Shown here: positions 52,701 to 62,067 of the stretch, piece after piece
How positions within the stretch are numbered: position 1 is the stretch's first letter
Layout: each line of letters starts with the position of its first letter
Assembly (NCBI RefSeq): GCF_004803755.1
Contig: NZ_CP032311.1
Location: forward strand, 2,124,501 to 2,188,500
Reading direction: 5' to 3'
DNA from: Pseudomonas sp. DG56-2
GTDB taxonomy: Bacteria > Pseudomonadota > Gammaproteobacteria > Pseudomonadales > Pseudomonadaceae
Length of the DNA: 64,000 nt
Notes under the pieces: generated by a model
What the model saw: the letters and a program-made list of their open reading frames with translations, nothing else
What the model was told of the DNA's origin: nothing
Database searches by the model: none
Made by a program: the position numbers and the translations under genes

Positions 52701-55615
52701 AGCCAAAACCTGAGCTGACCACGCTGAAAATCAATGTTCTGGCGATGAACCTCAGTTGTGTGCAGGTGCCGCTGATCTGCGGTCACTACCGCGGCGACCC
52801 GATTTCTGGTGCCGAAGCGGCCGTCGATCAGACACTGGTCAACGGTGCACTGACCCAACGCCAACGCCTGGGCTTGTACTCTGGTGAGTTGGGCAACACC
52901 ACGGTGGTGCTGGTGCCACGGACGGCTGCCGAGGTGAGCCGTGGGACGGGGCGGGGTGCGTTGATCATCGGTCTTGGTGAGATGGGTGAGCTGACCGCTG
53001 AAGGGGTGATCCAGGCGGTGCGCAGTGGCGTGTTGCGTTACTTGCTCAGTGCGGTGGACCAGTATGCCCAGGTTACCCGCCTGGACGACCCCAACAGACC
53101 CGATGATCTGCTGCCGTTGCATATTGCCAGTTTGCTGCTGGGGACCAACTCCAGTGCGCAATTGACTGTGGACGAGTCGATCCGCGCGGTGACTCTCGGG
53201 GTGCTGCAGGCCAACCGTGACTACGCCGCGGTTTGTGTCGGCCCCAAAAGCCGTGCAGCGGCGGTGACGCGCCTGGACATTGTCGAGATGTTTGTCGATG
53301 CCGCAATCTGTGCCAGTTATGCCGTAGCCAACCTGGACAGTGAGCTGGCAGGTGAGTTGCAGCGCTTGAACAGTCGGTTGGAGGTTGCCCAGGCCGTGCA
53401 GTTCGGTGACGGGGCAAGACCACGCCTGAGCGTCACGCCTCCGGGTGATTACTGGCCACGTTTGCAGGTCAGCAGTGCCGACAGCCCGGGGCAAGCGGCC
53501 AACAGAGCTGAAGCCCGTTTCGACCGGCCGGCGCAACGCTTCAACTACCTGTACATGGGGCAACGCGCCCGCGTCGAGGCGGTCGTCGACCAGCGTCAAC
53601 CGGGCTTGCTGGAAAAGATGGTCGACAGCGCCTTGCGCGGGCCGAACAGCACCCGCTACGACTCGGCGGCATTCTTTGGTAACAGCCTGTTCCAGTTGAT
53701 GTTGCCATTAGGCTTCAAGAGCGCGGTGCGCAAGTCGGACAATCTGATTCTGGTGCTCGACGACAGCAGCGCCAATTTGCCATGGGAAATGCTCGAGACC
53801 GACGGTGTGCCGATGATTTCGCGCACGCGTCTGGTGCGCCAGTTCATCACCCAGCGTTACCGCCGCGAAGTGATACGTACCGACCTGATGAACGCCTGTG
53901 TTATCGGCAATCCGGATACCCAGGGCTACTTCAAGCAGTTCAGGCCCAAAGGCGACGGGCCTTGGCCGGAACGTCTGGCTGACTTGCCCGGTGCCCTGCG
54001 TGAAAGCCTGACGGTGGGCCAGGTGCTGAACGGTGCGGGCTATACCACCTGGAGCCTGCCCGGTGGTGCCAGTGCCGTGGACGTGTTCGACCAACTGTTT
54101 GCCAGGCCTTATCGAGTCCTGGTGATTTGCGCCCATGGCGTTTACCGCAGCAAGGACAGCAACGGCCAACTGCGTAGCGGGGTGGTGTTGTCGGATGGTT
54201 TGCTGCTGACCGCTGCCGAAATCGATCGGATGGAAACTGTGCCAGACCTGGTGTTCCTCAGTTGCTGTCACCTGGGTAAGATCACGGTCGGTGAAGCGGG
54301 TGGTAACCGCCTGGCCGCAAGTCTGGCCCAGGAGCTGATCAACATGGGCGTGCGCTGTGTGGTCGCGGCGGGCTGGGAGGTCGATGACAGTGCGGCGTGC
54401 TGTTTTTCAGAGACCTTCTTCACGCGCTTGGCCATTCACGGCGATCACTTTGCCGAGGCGATCAGTTGTGCACGTCTGGACACCCTCGAGCAGTTTCCCG
54501 CCTGCAATACCTGGGGCGCCTACCAAGCCTATGGCGACCCACTGTTCCAGCTCAGGTTGCTGCCTCCCGGCGATAGCAACAACACCTGCTTGCGGGGCAC
54601 TCCAGAATTGCTCGATTGGCTGGAAGGCCAGCGCTTGTCGGCGGCCAACACCAATGCCGCAGCGACGGCAACCGGATTCGACCAGCTTCAGGAGCAGGTG
54701 CGCAGACGCCTGGAGGGCCTGCCGGACAGTTGGATCAATCAGGCCGAGGTTCAGTACGGCCTGGGTCTGCTGTACAGCGAATGGGATGACCCCGAGGCGT
54801 TGGCGGCTTCACGCAAAGCGCTGTTGCAGGCGTTGGCGCGCTTCAATGGTCGTGGTTGTGTACCAATGACCGCGGTGGAGAAGCTGATTGATGTAGAGAT
54901 TCGTCAGGCGTACCTCGTCGCCGATCCAGTCGACGGCACTGCTGTTGCTGATTTCAAGGAAGCGGCAAGGTTGATCATGGCCGCCATCAATCGTGCCGAT
55001 CAGTTGAGTGATATGTGCGAGGATGTGCCGGGTGAATCGATTGCTCGCCGACAAGTCATGCGCGGGCGCGGCCTCAAGCGTCAAGCGCATATAGCGCTAC
55101 TGGAAAGCGTTACCCAGTCACGCAATGAAGAATTGGATGGACGCATCAGTCGAAGCCTTTTGGCAGCAAAGATGGCTTATGCGGCAGGGGAGGATAGAGA
55201 CTCACCTGACTGGAATCCTTACGCGATGCTCAACCGGGTCCAGCTGGAGGTTATGTGCCTTTCGAAAAAGCTGTCGATAGAAGATCTTTCACGCTGTGAA
55301 ACCGAAGCTCAGGCGCGTTACAAGCAGTCTTTCGGTGTTTTCGATGCAGTGATGAAGGCCGATGTACTGCTTACCCGCTGGCTGATAGGGGTGACCCGAG
55401 AGGTGAATGCGGCTGGCGCTAAGGCTTGCACCGAGCGCGAGCTCAACGACAGCTACGATGATGCGCTGGCGGGCCAGCGCATATCGGAGCGGCAGTTCGA
55501 GTCGGTGGTACGGCAGTTGCAGATGATCGCCAATTGGCTGGCCTGGTCGGGGAAAGCACCCGAAGCCAAAGTGCTCGAAAACATCGCCAGGGTCCTGAAG
55601 ACCCGGCGCGGATAA
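49772..55615 (+). CDS. Giant fusion: two alpha/beta-hydrolase domains plus CHAT (caspase-like) protease
   Basis: A 1,947-residue protein with no signal peptide or membrane segment. After a proline-rich start, an alpha/beta-hydrolase region has LLFIHGTGSHTLG near 226 and nucleophile box LVSHSRGGLVADLL near 295. A second, lecithin-cholesterol-acyltransferase-like domain (about 595-930) has VFLIPGIMGSSLSVGDEIFW, the box LLAHSMGGLVIRAAF near 702, SQGDGTVTW with the likely catalytic Asp and MPVVHGEL with the likely His. A region with ALIIGLGEMGELT (about 1065) follows. The CHAT domain (about 1330-1615) has the His in ICAHGVYRSKD (1455), the Cys in LVFLSCCHLGKI (1499) and WGAYQAYGDPLFQLRL. The tail is helical. 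GTG at 49811 with AGAGGG upstream is an alternative start. The gene stands alone; a stress or defence role is inference. Confidence 0.85.
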   Translation: MNFSEGVDPEGLIVKPTDAPPLIKLPLQPSADTAAIAPAPLPAPTSRGINAGSTSTLDNIRVLKTWQLAPAARASEAPRSETLHDPHALLALDANDGSTIYIRADALVEQLRRTRPDVVDRDGSVDFARFIDIQGKNRGAADWVWRQVRQLVLDDDGITDLAKEIFKSRATDMAVDWAAQKGASALMEAIERQLAGEPGLYRWNGGLLNPQDLIASDQVLQAGKPILLFIHGTGSHTLGSFGELPATAAWKDLQLKFGSQIVGLEHRTFSESPITNALQALVHLPKKARVQLVSHSRGGLVADLLCMDPYDPDLPQWIAHYRREPRPDEVEREKQDPALTAQRLEFAQTERAKLQSLVDLLKAKQLDITHYVRVAAPARGTALLSDNLDVFLSCLLSLVRKFATWGIGAAVGAVATPAAGSATAQLASRSLKLLERVVLEIADKRMQPQVVPGIEAMLPEAPMAMLLARAAPLPKLKMAIVAGDTEDSASGIVQRIGYMFVNWALFDRARNDLVVNTDSMYGGLFDHANEAHAMAVEGPQVNHFHYFRDTVKFRNRPLPSSLSDWLLDRLTMTRGAEPSSARGADTVETVKVYVEGQPAVFLIPGIMGSSLSVGDEIFWLDPLKLALRGLGSIAIDEPRVSSKDLMRLAYGDLYKYLDKAHNVIAHYYDWRQPLEDLGAQLAVRLRDQLKEHPTSSIRLLAHSMGGLVIRAAFRQDPDLWKDLITHADGLVIMLGTPNQGAYSMVETLLGQSDTIRMLARVDLKNNLADILKIVADFPGALHLLPAPGFVDIGGHSPVDFFAAASWSQLALNNDDFWFGKELGARPRAAVLKQVQEHWQRLADNSWIDLAPERISYVFGQGKNTPCGLDISGEQLMLRGTSQGDGTVTWRSGKLGNLPDNRYWYMPVVHGELASTKHYFAEIESLLHKRTPALLKRLPSSRTAERSTALVSFRGGPPAYPADAQLLSQVLGNSSSLEPKPELTTLKINVLAMNLSCVQVPLICGHYRGDPISGAEAAVDQTLVNGALTQRQRLGLYSGELGNTTVVLVPRTAAEVSRGTGRGALIIGLGEMGELTAEGVIQAVRSGVLRYLLSAVDQYAQVTRLDDPNRPDDLLPLHIASLLLGTNSSAQLTVDESIRAVTLGVLQANRDYAAVCVGPKSRAAAVTRLDIVEMFVDAAICASYAVANLDSELAGELQRLNSRLEVAQAVQFGDGARPRLSVTPPGDYWPRLQVSSADSPGQAANRAEARFDRPAQRFNYLYMGQRARVEAVVDQRQPGLLEKMVDSALRGPNSTRYDSAAFFGNSLFQLMLPLGFKSAVRKSDNLILVLDDSSANLPWEMLETDGVPMISRTRLVRQFITQRYRREVIRTDLMNACVIGNPDTQGYFKQFRPKGDGPWPERLADLPGALRESLTVGQVLNGAGYTTWSLPGGASAVDVFDQLFARPYRVLVICAHGVYRSKDSNGQLRSGVVLSDGLLLTAAEIDRMETVPDLVFLSCCHLGKITVGEAGGNRLAASLAQELINMGVRCVVAAGWEVDDSAACCFSETFFTRLAIHGDHFAEAISCARLDTLEQFPACNTWGAYQAYGDPLFQLRLLPPGDSNNTCLRGTPELLDWLEGQRLSAANTNAAATATGFDQLQEQVRRRLEGLPDSWINQAEVQYGLGLLYSEWDDPEALAASRKALLQALARFNGRGCVPMTAVEKLIDVEIRQAYLVADPVDGTAVADFKEAARLIMAAINRADQLSDMCEDVPGESIARRQVMRGRGLKRQAHIALLESVTQSRNEELDGRISRSLLAAKMAYAAGEDRDSPDWNPYAMLNRVQLEVMCLSKKLSIEDLSRCETEAQARYKQSFGVFDAVMKADVLLTRWLIGVTREVNAAGAKACTERELNDSYDDALAGQRISERQFESVVRQLQMIANWLAWSGKAPEAKVLENIARVLKTRRG

Positions 55616-55630
55616 TCGCACGGCTGATGG

Positions 55631-57757
55631 CTACACCTTGAACGTCGCCATCAGGCCCTGCTGGTGATTGGCCAGGCGGTTCAGCGCCTGGCTAATTTGT
55701 GCCGATTCCTCGGCTTGCCCGGAGAGCGACTCGGTTACGTCACGAATGCTGGCAACGTTGCGATTCACTTCCTCAGCCACGGCGCTCTGCTCCTCGGCGG
55801 CAGACGCTATCTGCAGGTTCATATCAGTAATCACCGCCACCGCATCGCTGATCCGCTGCAGCGCCGGCACGGCCTGCTCGGCCTGGCTCACGCTGCCCTG
55901 GGCCTGGCGGTGGCTGCTGTGCATCGATCCGACTACTTCGCGAGTACCTTGTTGCAGTCCCTCGATTACCAGACGAATTTCATCCACTGAGTCCTGGGTG
56001 CGGCGCGCCAGGTTGCGCACTTCATCGGCAACCACGGCAAAACCACGGCCGGCTTCTCCAGCGCGCGCGGCTTCAATGGCAGCGTTAAGGGCCAGCAGGT
56101 TGGTCTGGTCGGCAATGGCGCGAATCACTTCAAGCACCGAACCAATCTGTTCGCTGCGGTCGGCAAGTTGCTGCACCTCGTCCATGCCGGCGGTCATTTC
56201 ACAGGCAAGCTGCTCGATGGCATGGGTGGTGGTGCGGATCAGCTCCAGGCCTTCGCGAGTAGCCACGTCGGCGCCGCGGGCCGCTTCGGCGGCTTGAGCT
56301 GCGTTGCGTGCAACGTCCTGGGCGGTGGCGCTCATTTCCTGTGAGGCGGTGGCCACCTGATCGACTTCACGGTATTGCTGCTGCATGCCGGCGCTGGTCT
56401 GGCTGGCGATGGCTGCCGACTGGTCGGCGGTACTGCGAGCATCCTGCACCGAGGCTTTGACGTCGGCGATTACTGGTTGCAACTTGTCGAGAAAGCGATT
56501 GAACCAACCGACCAGTTCGCCCAGCTCGTCCTGGCGCGGGTAGTTCAGACGGCGGGTGAGGTCGCCTTCACCGCTGGCAATATCCTTGAGCATGGCGGCA
56601 ACGTTAAGAATCGGCCGGGTTACACCTCGGGCGGTCATCCAGATCACGATCAGGCCCACGATGGCGGCAGCGAGGGCCATTAGCAGGCTGTTGAGGTTGG
56701 CGCTGTTGTTGGCGGCATCCAGACGAGTGTTGAGCGCCAGCGCGGGGGCCTGGAGGATCTGCTCGGGCACCTCGAGCAGGACACTCCAAGGCTGCGCGCC
56801 GGGGACCGGGGCAAATGGCTGGCTGACCTGCAGCATGCCGTTGTCTTTCAACTCCGCTGCTTTGCCTGCACGCATCTGGGCGGCCAGGGTACTGGCTTGC
56901 TGGCCGAATACCTGGTCGATTTTCTTGCTCAACTGGCTGCCGTCGCGACTGTGTCCGGCCAGCAGGCCGGCGGGGCTGACAATGCTGACCTGGCCGTTGC
57001 CGTCAAACAGTTCCTGGCGGCCGTCGAGGCTCAGTTGCTGCAAGCTGTCGAGGCTGATGTCCAGGCCCATCACACCAATGACCTTGCCGTCTTGCTTGAA
57101 CGGAATGGCAATGCTGGTCATCAGTGGCGTGCGATCGCCAACGGTATCGAAATAGGGGTCGATGACACAGGCTTCGCCGGTTTCCAGTGGGCATGTCAGC
57201 CAGCGGTTGTAGGCGAAACCGTTGGCGCCCAGGCTGGTGTCGGCGAGCATCTCTTCAGGCATTGCCTCCGACGTCAGTTCGCCGGGCTGCGGCTGTGACC
57301 AGTACAGGGAAAAACGCCCGCGCTCATTGCTGCCGACCTCGGCCTGATCAACGAAGGCGCCATCGTTGCCATCCAGGGCGTTTGGCAGGAACACGACGTA
57401 CAGACCAAGCAACTCGGGATTGGCCGCCAGTGCGGTTTTCGCCTGCTGGGTCAGCGCCTGGCGCAGGTTGTCGAGCCCTTGGGCCTTGAGCACCATCATC
57501 AGGTGCGAGACGCCGTTGCCATACAGGTAGGTGTCCTTGAAGTAGCGCTGGATATGCGCGGCCTGCAACTGGGCATAGGTGTGCATGCGCAGGCGGGCAT
57601 TCTCATCGAGGATTTGGGTATTGGCGCTATTGACCAGTGCAGCGCTGCGGCTGGATTGAAATAGAGCCGCCCCCATCAGCAACACCACGATGGCCAGCAG
57701 GCAAAGGCCGGCGAGCAGGGTGATCTTCCATTGAATGAGCAGGCGGCGCAGCAGCAT
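55631..57757 (-). CDS. Methyl-accepting chemotaxis protein with dCache sensor
   Basis: A 708-residue chemoreceptor. A first membrane segment (about 10-32) leads into a periplasmic double-Cache sensor (about 38-345) with [20 protein letters not shown] and [20 protein letters not shown]. This type usually binds amino acids, polyamines or organic acids. A second membrane segment (about 355-378) is followed by HAMP (about 380-432) and the signalling coiled coil with the conserved tip [20 protein letters not shown] near 560. No CheR-docking pentapeptide is at the C-terminus. It lies next to the permease gene on the same strand, 69 bases apart; the two could share a substrate class. The stop faces the CHAT-hydrolase stop. 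Confidence 0.94.
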   Translation of the reverse strand: MLLRRLLIQWKITLLAGLCLLAIVVLLMGAALFQSSRSAALVNSANTQILDENARLRMHTYAQLQAAHIQRYFKDTYLYGNGVSHLMMVLKAQGLDNLRQALTQQAKTALAANPELLGLYVVFLPNALDGNDGAFVDQAEVGSNERGRFSLYWSQPQPGELTSEAMPEEMLADTSLGANGFAYNRWLTCPLETGEACVIDPYFDTVGDRTPLMTSIAIPFKQDGKVIGVMGLDISLDSLQQLSLDGRQELFDGNGQVSIVSPAGLLAGHSRDGSQLSKKIDQVFGQQASTLAAQMRAGKAAELKDNGMLQVSQPFAPVPGAQPWSVLLEVPEQILQAPALALNTRLDAANNSANLNSLLMALAAAIVGLIVIWMTARGVTRPILNVAAMLKDIASGEGDLTRRLNYPRQDELGELVGWFNRFLDKLQPVIADVKASVQDARSTADQSAAIASQTSAGMQQQYREVDQVATASQEMSATAQDVARNAAQAAEAARGADVATREGLELIRTTTHAIEQLACEMTAGMDEVQQLADRSEQIGSVLEVIRAIADQTNLLALNAAIEAARAGEAGRGFAVVADEVRNLARRTQDSVDEIRLVIEGLQQGTREVVGSMHSSHRQAQGSVSQAEQAVPALQRISDAVAVITDMNLQIASAAEEQSAVAEEVNRNVASIRDVTESLSGQAEESAQISQALNRLANHQQGLMATFKV

Positions 57758-57825
57758 GGTGACATCCTTGAAGTGGCAGGTCGTTGAACGGCGAAAGCCC
57801 GTCGATGTCGACGGGCCATTTCTTG

Positions 57826-59181
57826 TTACTCGGCAATGAAGCTGGGCGGCGCTACCTTGAAGGCTTTAGTCAGGTAGACCAGGTACAGAACCCCTAGCGT
57901 TGCCCAGACCCCACCAAATATTAGCGAGTGCTCATCCAGGTCCAGCCAGAGGATGGCAATGATGCAAAAGCCAATGGTCGGCACCACCAGATACTTGAAT
58001 TTGTCGCCCAGGGTCTTGTTGCAGCCTTCACGCAGGTAGCAGTGTACGATCACCGAGAGGTTGACGAAACTGAAGGCTACCAACGCGCCAAAGTTGATCA
58101 CCGAAGTCGCGGTCACCAGGTCGAAGAATATCGCCGACAGAGAAATGAAGCCGACGATGGCAATGTTGATGACCGGGGTTTTCCACTTGTCATGCAGGCG
58201 ACCGAAGTAGCGTCGGGGGATGACATTGTCGCGACCCATCACATACAGCAGGCGCGATACGCTGGCTTGTGAGGCCAGGCCTGAAGCCAGGGTGTTGATG
58301 AACGTACAGCAAATGAAGATCGACTGGAACAGCTTGCCGCCGACATACAGGGCGATTTCCGGCAAGGCGGCCTCGTGATCCTGGAAGCGGTCCATGGTTG
58401 GGAAAAACGACTGGATGTAAAACGAGACGATGATGAACACCAAGCCGCCGATCAGCGCAATCAGGAAAATAGCGCGCGGAATGACCTTTTCGGCGTTCTC
58501 GGTTTCTTCGGACAGCGTGGTGACCGCGTCGAAGCCCAGGAATGAGAAGCACAGGATGGTGGCGCCAGCGACCAGTGCATTGAAATGGGTGTCCTCAGCG
58601 GCAAACGGCATCAGGCTCCAGGTAGTGCCTAACCCTTCGCCACTGTGCAGACCGCGCACGGTCAGGTAGATGAATACGCCGATGATGACGGCCTGGATGG
58701 CCACGAACAGGGTGTTGAAGTTGGCTACCAGGTTGATACTGCGGATGTTGATCAGGCTCATGATCGTCACAAAACCCACGACCCAGGCCCAGGCCGGTAC
58801 TTCCGGGAACATCACCGACAAGTAGAGTTTGGCCAGCAGGGCGTTGACCATGGGCAGCAGCAGATAGTCGAGCAATGACGACCAGCCCACCAGAAAGCCG
58901 ACATGAGGATTGATGGCGCGGCGTGTGTAGGTATAGGCCGAACCGGCTTCGGGAAAGCGACGCACCAGTACGCCGTAGCTTACGGCAGTGAAGAGGATGC
59001 CGAGCAGGGCCAGCACGTAGGCGCTGGGGACGTGTCCATCGGTGATCCCGGAAACAATGCCGAAGGTGTCGAAAACGGTCATCGGGGCGATGTAGGCCAG
59101 GCCAATGATGACCACCTGCCAGAGTTTCAAGGTCTTTTTGAATTGGGTGTCAGGTGAAGGTGCAGACGAAGAGACTGGCAT
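57826..59181 (-). CDS. APC-family amino acid/polyamine permease (PuuP-like)
   Basis: A 451-residue permease with twelve membrane segments. The first reads [20 protein letters not shown], with the unwound helix-1 signature '[11 protein letters not shown]', followed by [20 protein letters not shown] (usual family form 'PeAGSaYxYxxRa'). [20 protein letters not shown] is the substrate-site helix 6 of the APC family. Overall it resembles putrescine importers of the PuuP type; other amines or amino acids are possible. Upstream are two TGTC-N-GACA palindromes. The adjacent dCache chemoreceptor, a family that includes amine sensors, fits that substrate guess. Confidence 0.9.
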   Translation of the reverse strand: MPVSSSAPSPDTQFKKTLKLWQVVIIGLAYIAPMTVFDTFGIVSGITDGHVPSAYVLALLGILFTAVSYGVLVRRFPEAGSAYTYTRRAINPHVGFLVGWSSLLDYLLLPMVNALLAKLYLSVMFPEVPAWAWVVGFVTIMSLINIRSINLVANFNTLFVAIQAVIIGVFIYLTVRGLHSGEGLGTTWSLMPFAAEDTHFNALVAGATILCFSFLGFDAVTTLSEETENAEKVIPRAIFLIALIGGLVFIIVSFYIQSFFPTMDRFQDHEAALPEIALYVGGKLFQSIFICCTFINTLASGLASQASVSRLLYVMGRDNVIPRRYFGRLHDKWKTPVINIAIVGFISLSAIFFDLVTATSVINFGALVAFSFVNLSVIVHCYLREGCNKTLGDKFKYLVVPTIGFCIIAILWLDLDEHSLIFGGVWATLGVLYLVYLTKAFKVAPPSFIAE

Positions 59182-59263
59182 GATGGATGGCGCTTGCCCG
59201 TATTTGTTTGAATTATTTTTGAGTGGTGAGGCGAGGGGGAAAATAAGAAGTGTGGGAGAGGTG

Positions 59264-59282
59264 TGTCAATTAAATTCTGACA
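59264..59282. promoter_or_regulatory. Palindromic operator candidate, proximal site
   Basis: TGTCA-ATTAAATTC-TGACA: five-base arms in perfect inversion around an AT-rich centre, 83 bases ahead of the permease start on the minus strand. It shares the word TTAAATT and the TGTC/GACA arms with the site at 59375. Confidence 0.45.
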
Positions 59283-59374
59283 AAATGTGTATCGATGTGA
59301 TCGGTTTTTTGCCGAGAAATGTGGGGAAATGGCTCTATTGCGCGGATTTTGGCCTGGCGACCGGTAGTTTCTGT

Positions 59375-59392
59375 TGTCGATTAAATTCGACA
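59375..59392. promoter_or_regulatory. Palindromic operator candidate, distal site
   Basis: TGTCGA-TTAAAT-TCGACA: six-base arms in perfect inversion, with the centre the same as at the proximal site. Site starts are 111 bases apart, close to ten or eleven helical turns, which would suit looping or cooperative binding. The binding protein is unknown. Confidence 0.5.
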
Positions 59393-59480
59393 CTTCAGCC
59401 GTAGTGATACCGATTATTATCGGTTTTCTGCCCAAGGCGACTCAGGGTCGCCTCAAGTCAGGGAGATGCGCTTTACTGCT

Positions 59481-60302
59481 TCAAACCATCGCCAGGTGCT
59501 GCTTGCGCGTTGGCGCTGGAAAGGCCCGATCGATGGCACGCAGGTCTTCACTGCTCAGGTTCAGGCTGGCCGCCGCCGCATTCAGGCGTACATGCTCAGG
59601 CTCCACTGCCTTGGGAATGGCGATAACGCCCGCCTGGCGCGTAACCCAGGCCAGACTCACCTGTGCTGGCGTAGCACCGTGGCGCTCGGCAATATCGATC
59701 AGGGTAGGGTGCTTGAGCAAACGCCCGGCCTGGGCCAAAGGGCAGTAGGCCATGGTCGGCATCTGACGCTTTTGGCTCCAGGGCAGCAAGTCGAACTCGA
59801 TACCGCGCTGACTGGGGTTGTAGAGCACCTGGTTGACCGCGCAGTCGGAACTGCCCAGCTCGCGCAGGTCGTCAACATCGAAGTTCGACACCCCCCAACG
59901 ACCAATCTTGCCCGCCTCCCGCAGCCGCTCGAACGCTTCTACGGTTTCTTCCAGCGGGTACTGGCCGCGCCAGTGCAGCAGATAAAGATCGATAAAATCG
60001 GTGCCCAGGCGCTTCAGGCTGCGCTCGCAGGCCGCCGGAACGCCGTTGCGGCTGGCGTTATGAGGGTACACCTTGCTGACCACGAACACCTGGTCGCGGC
60101 GCCCGGCAATGGCCTGGCCGACGACTTCCTCCGCGCCGCCATCGGCGTACATTTCGGCGCTGTCGATCAGCGTCAGGCCCAGGTCGATACCGTGCTGCAG
60201 GGCCGCCACTTCGCGGCCGCGCTGGTGCGGGTCTTCACCCATGTACCAGGTACCTTGGCCGATGATTGGAACGTCTTTGCCGGCAAGCTTCACTGTGCGC
60301 AT
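59481..60302 (-). CDS. Aldo/keto reductase
   Basis: A 273-residue NADPH-dependent aldo/keto reductase with the (beta/alpha)8 fold. The catalytic tetrad is visible: Asp and Tyr in LIDSAEMYADGGAEEVVGQA, Lys in VFVVSKVYPHNA, and His in DLYLLHWRGQYP. The cofactor end shows VIAIPKAVEPEHVRLNAAAA. It resembles the YajO/IolS-like single-domain reductases annotated as general aldehyde/ketone reductases. The start overlaps the end of the LysR gene by 13 bases on the same strand, so the pair forms one operon. Substrate not predictable. Confidence 0.93.
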   Translation of the reverse strand: MRTVKLAGKDVPIIGQGTWYMGEDPHQRGREVAALQHGIDLGLTLIDSAEMYADGGAEEVVGQAIAGRRDQVFVVSKVYPHNASRNGVPAACERSLKRLGTDFIDLYLLHWRGQYPLEETVEAFERLREAGKIGRWGVSNFDVDDLRELGSSDCAVNQVLYNPSQRGIEFDLLPWSQKRQMPTMAYCPLAQAGRLLKHPTLIDIAERHGATPAQVSLAWVTRQAGVIAIPKAVEPEHVRLNAAAASLNLSSEDLRAIDRAFPAPTRKQHLAMV

Positions 60303-61195
60303 TTCACCTCCTGGGGACGGGTTTGTTCCTGTAGTACATCCAGCAACGCCTGGGCTGCTGCCGAGAGTTTATGGTCGGCGAGCAGGGAGACGCCAATGCG
60401 TCGCTCGATGATTGGCTCGACCAGCGGCACACAACGGGCGCCAAGCTCTTGCATCTGGCCGATGCACAAGGCCGGCACTGCGCTCACGCCCAGACCATTG
60501 GCAACCATGCGGCCGATGGTCGAAAGCTGATGACTCTCGAAGGCCACCGCCAGCTTGCCATGCTCGGCAGCCAGGTGTTGTTCGAGCAGCAGTCGCACTG
60601 CCGACGGTCGTTGTAGGGCAATGAAATCCTCGGCCAGCAGTTCGCGCCAACTCACCTGCGCTTGCTGGGCCAGAGGGGATTCGGTGGGTACCACCGCGAC
60701 AAAACGGTCCAGGTACAACGGCTTGAACAGCAGGGGTGCGCTAGACTCCGGTTCAATGCCGATGCCCAGTTCGACGCGCCGATGGCGTACCAGTTCCAGC
60801 ACCTGTTCGTTGATGACGTCATGCACCGTGACATTGACCCGAGGATAACGTTGGCGGAATACCTTCAGCACCGCAGGCAACAAGTTGCCCGCAAACGCCG
60901 GCATGGCGGCGATCGATACACGGCCCAATTGCAGGGTGAAACGCTGGCGTAGCAGTTCTTCGGTATTGTCCCAATCGGCGAGTAACTGCCGCGCCAGAGG
61001 TAGCAGCACGTCACCCTCCGGCGTCAGGCTGACGCTGCGGGTAGTACGGCTGAACAGGGCGCCGCCGAGGTTGTCTTCCAGGGCCTTGATGGTCAGGCTC
61101 AAGGCCGGTTGCGACAGGTGCAGATGCTCGCCGGCCTGGGCAAAGCTCTGGTATTTGGCGACGGTGACAAAGGCGCGCAGCTGCTTGACGTTCAT
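60290..61195 (-). CDS. LysR-family transcriptional regulator
   Basis: A 301-residue LysR regulator. The N-terminal winged helix-turn-helix (about 1-60) reads MNVKQLRAFVTVAKYQSFAQ, then AGEHLHLSQPALSLTIKALE, and the C-terminal effector domain has two Rossmann-like halves (about 92-295; RVSIAAMPAFAGNLLPAVLK). It is transcribed away from the CoA-transferase operon across 137 bases of very AT-rich DNA. LysR proteins usually regulate the divergent neighbour, so control of the CoA-transferase genes is likely; it also precedes the reductase in its own operon. Confidence 0.93.
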   Translation of the reverse strand: MNVKQLRAFVTVAKYQSFAQAGEHLHLSQPALSLTIKALEDNLGGALFSRTTRSVSLTPEGDVLLPLARQLLADWDNTEELLRQRFTLQLGRVSIAAMPAFAGNLLPAVLKVFRQRYPRVNVTVHDVINEQVLELVRHRRVELGIGIEPESSAPLLFKPLYLDRFVAVVPTESPLAQQAQVSWRELLAEDFIALQRPSAVRLLLEQHLAAEHGKLAVAFESHQLSTIGRMVANGLGVSAVPALCIGQMQELGARCVPLVEPIIERRIGVSLLADHKLSAAAQALLDVLQEQTRPQEVKCAQ

Positions 61196-61332
61196 TGCTG
61201 TGGTCTATTCTTTTGAAAAATTAATCAAACAAACATAAAAACAAAATTAACAAATAAGTTCGTTGGGGTGAAGATGGGACAAACGCTCGCCGACACCCCC
61301 GTCGGTTAAACAACTACAAAAGGCGGATCAGC

Positions 61333-62031
61333 ATGGCCGGACTGGACAAGCGCGTAGCAACCTATGAACAGGCTCTTGAAGGCCTGACCGACAACATGAC
61401 CGTACTGGCTGGTGGTTTTGGTCTGTGCGGTATCCCGGAAAACCTCATCAACGAAATCAAGCGTCGTGGCGTCAAGGGTCTGACCGTGGTCTCGAACAAC
61501 TGCGGCGTCGATGGCTTTGGCCTGGGCGTACTGCTTGAAGACCATCAGATTCGCAAGATGGTTGCCTCGTATGTGGGCGAAAACGCCGAATTCGAGCGCC
61601 AGCTGCTCAGTGGCGAGCTGGATGTAGAGTTGACGCCGCAAGGCACCCTGGCGGAAAAAATGCGCGCAGGCGGCGCCGGCATTCCGGCGTTCTTCACCGC
61701 TACCGGCTACGGCACGCCCGTTGCCGAAGGCAAGGAAGTGCGCGAGTTCAACGGCCGCAAATACATCCTTGAAGAAGCCATTACTGGCGACTTCGCCATC
61801 GTCAAAGGCTGGAAGGCCGATCACTACGGCAACGTGGTGTACCGCAATACCGCGCAGAACTTCAACCCGCTGGCCGCTACTGCCGGCAAGATCACCGTGG
61901 TCGAGGTCGAGGAGATCGTCGAGCCGGGTGTATTGCTGCCAACTGAAATTCATACCCCGGGTATCTATGTCGACCGGGTGATTGTCGGCACCTTCGAGAA
62001 GCGTATCGAAAAACGCACCCTCAAAGCCTGA
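61333..62031 (+). CDS. atoD: 3-oxoacid CoA-transferase subunit A (AtoD/ScoA-like)
   Basis: A 232-residue alpha subunit of a 3-oxoacid CoA-transferase. Family blocks: the start [20 protein letters not shown], the glycine loop [40 protein letters not shown] and [20 protein letters not shown]. It pairs with the catalytic B subunit next door (36 bases apart). Acetoacetate is the usual acceptor, with succinyl-CoA or acetyl-CoA as donor. The transporter gene downstream favours the Ato type. The start is clear, with AAAGGCGGATCAGC ahead of the ATG. Confidence 0.93.
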   Translation: MAGLDKRVATYEQALEGLTDNMTVLAGGFGLCGIPENLINEIKRRGVKGLTVVSNNCGVDGFGLGVLLEDHQIRKMVASYVGENAEFERQLLSGELDVELTPQGTLAEKMRAGGAGIPAFFTATGYGTPVAEGKEVREFNGRKYILEEAITGDFAIVKGWKADHYGNVVYRNTAQNFNPLAATAGKITVVEVEEIVEPGVLLPTEIHTPGIYVDRVIVGTFEKRIEKRTLKA

Positions 62032-62067
62032 ACCGTCCCCGAACAGAACAACAAAGAGATACTGACC

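Larger units (their letters stand above)
59182..59480. other. Regulatory intergenic region upstream of the permease
   Basis: These 299 bases hold no gene. They contain the permease promoter side, two related palindromes (59264-59282 and 59375-59392), the small palindrome CGATTATTATCG (59411-59422) and a GC hairpin AGGCGAC/GTCGCCT (59435-59453). The hairpin lies 28 bases after the stop of the reductase gene but lacks a good T run on that strand. Confidence 0.55.

Noticed and set aside
51926..53599. A 557-codon open frame on the minus strand inside the CHAT-hydrolase gene
   Set aside because: It is antisense to a well-supported domain-bearing gene and has His/Gln/Arg-rich composition typical of the reverse of GC-rich coding DNA. 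It has no family match and no ribosome-binding site.
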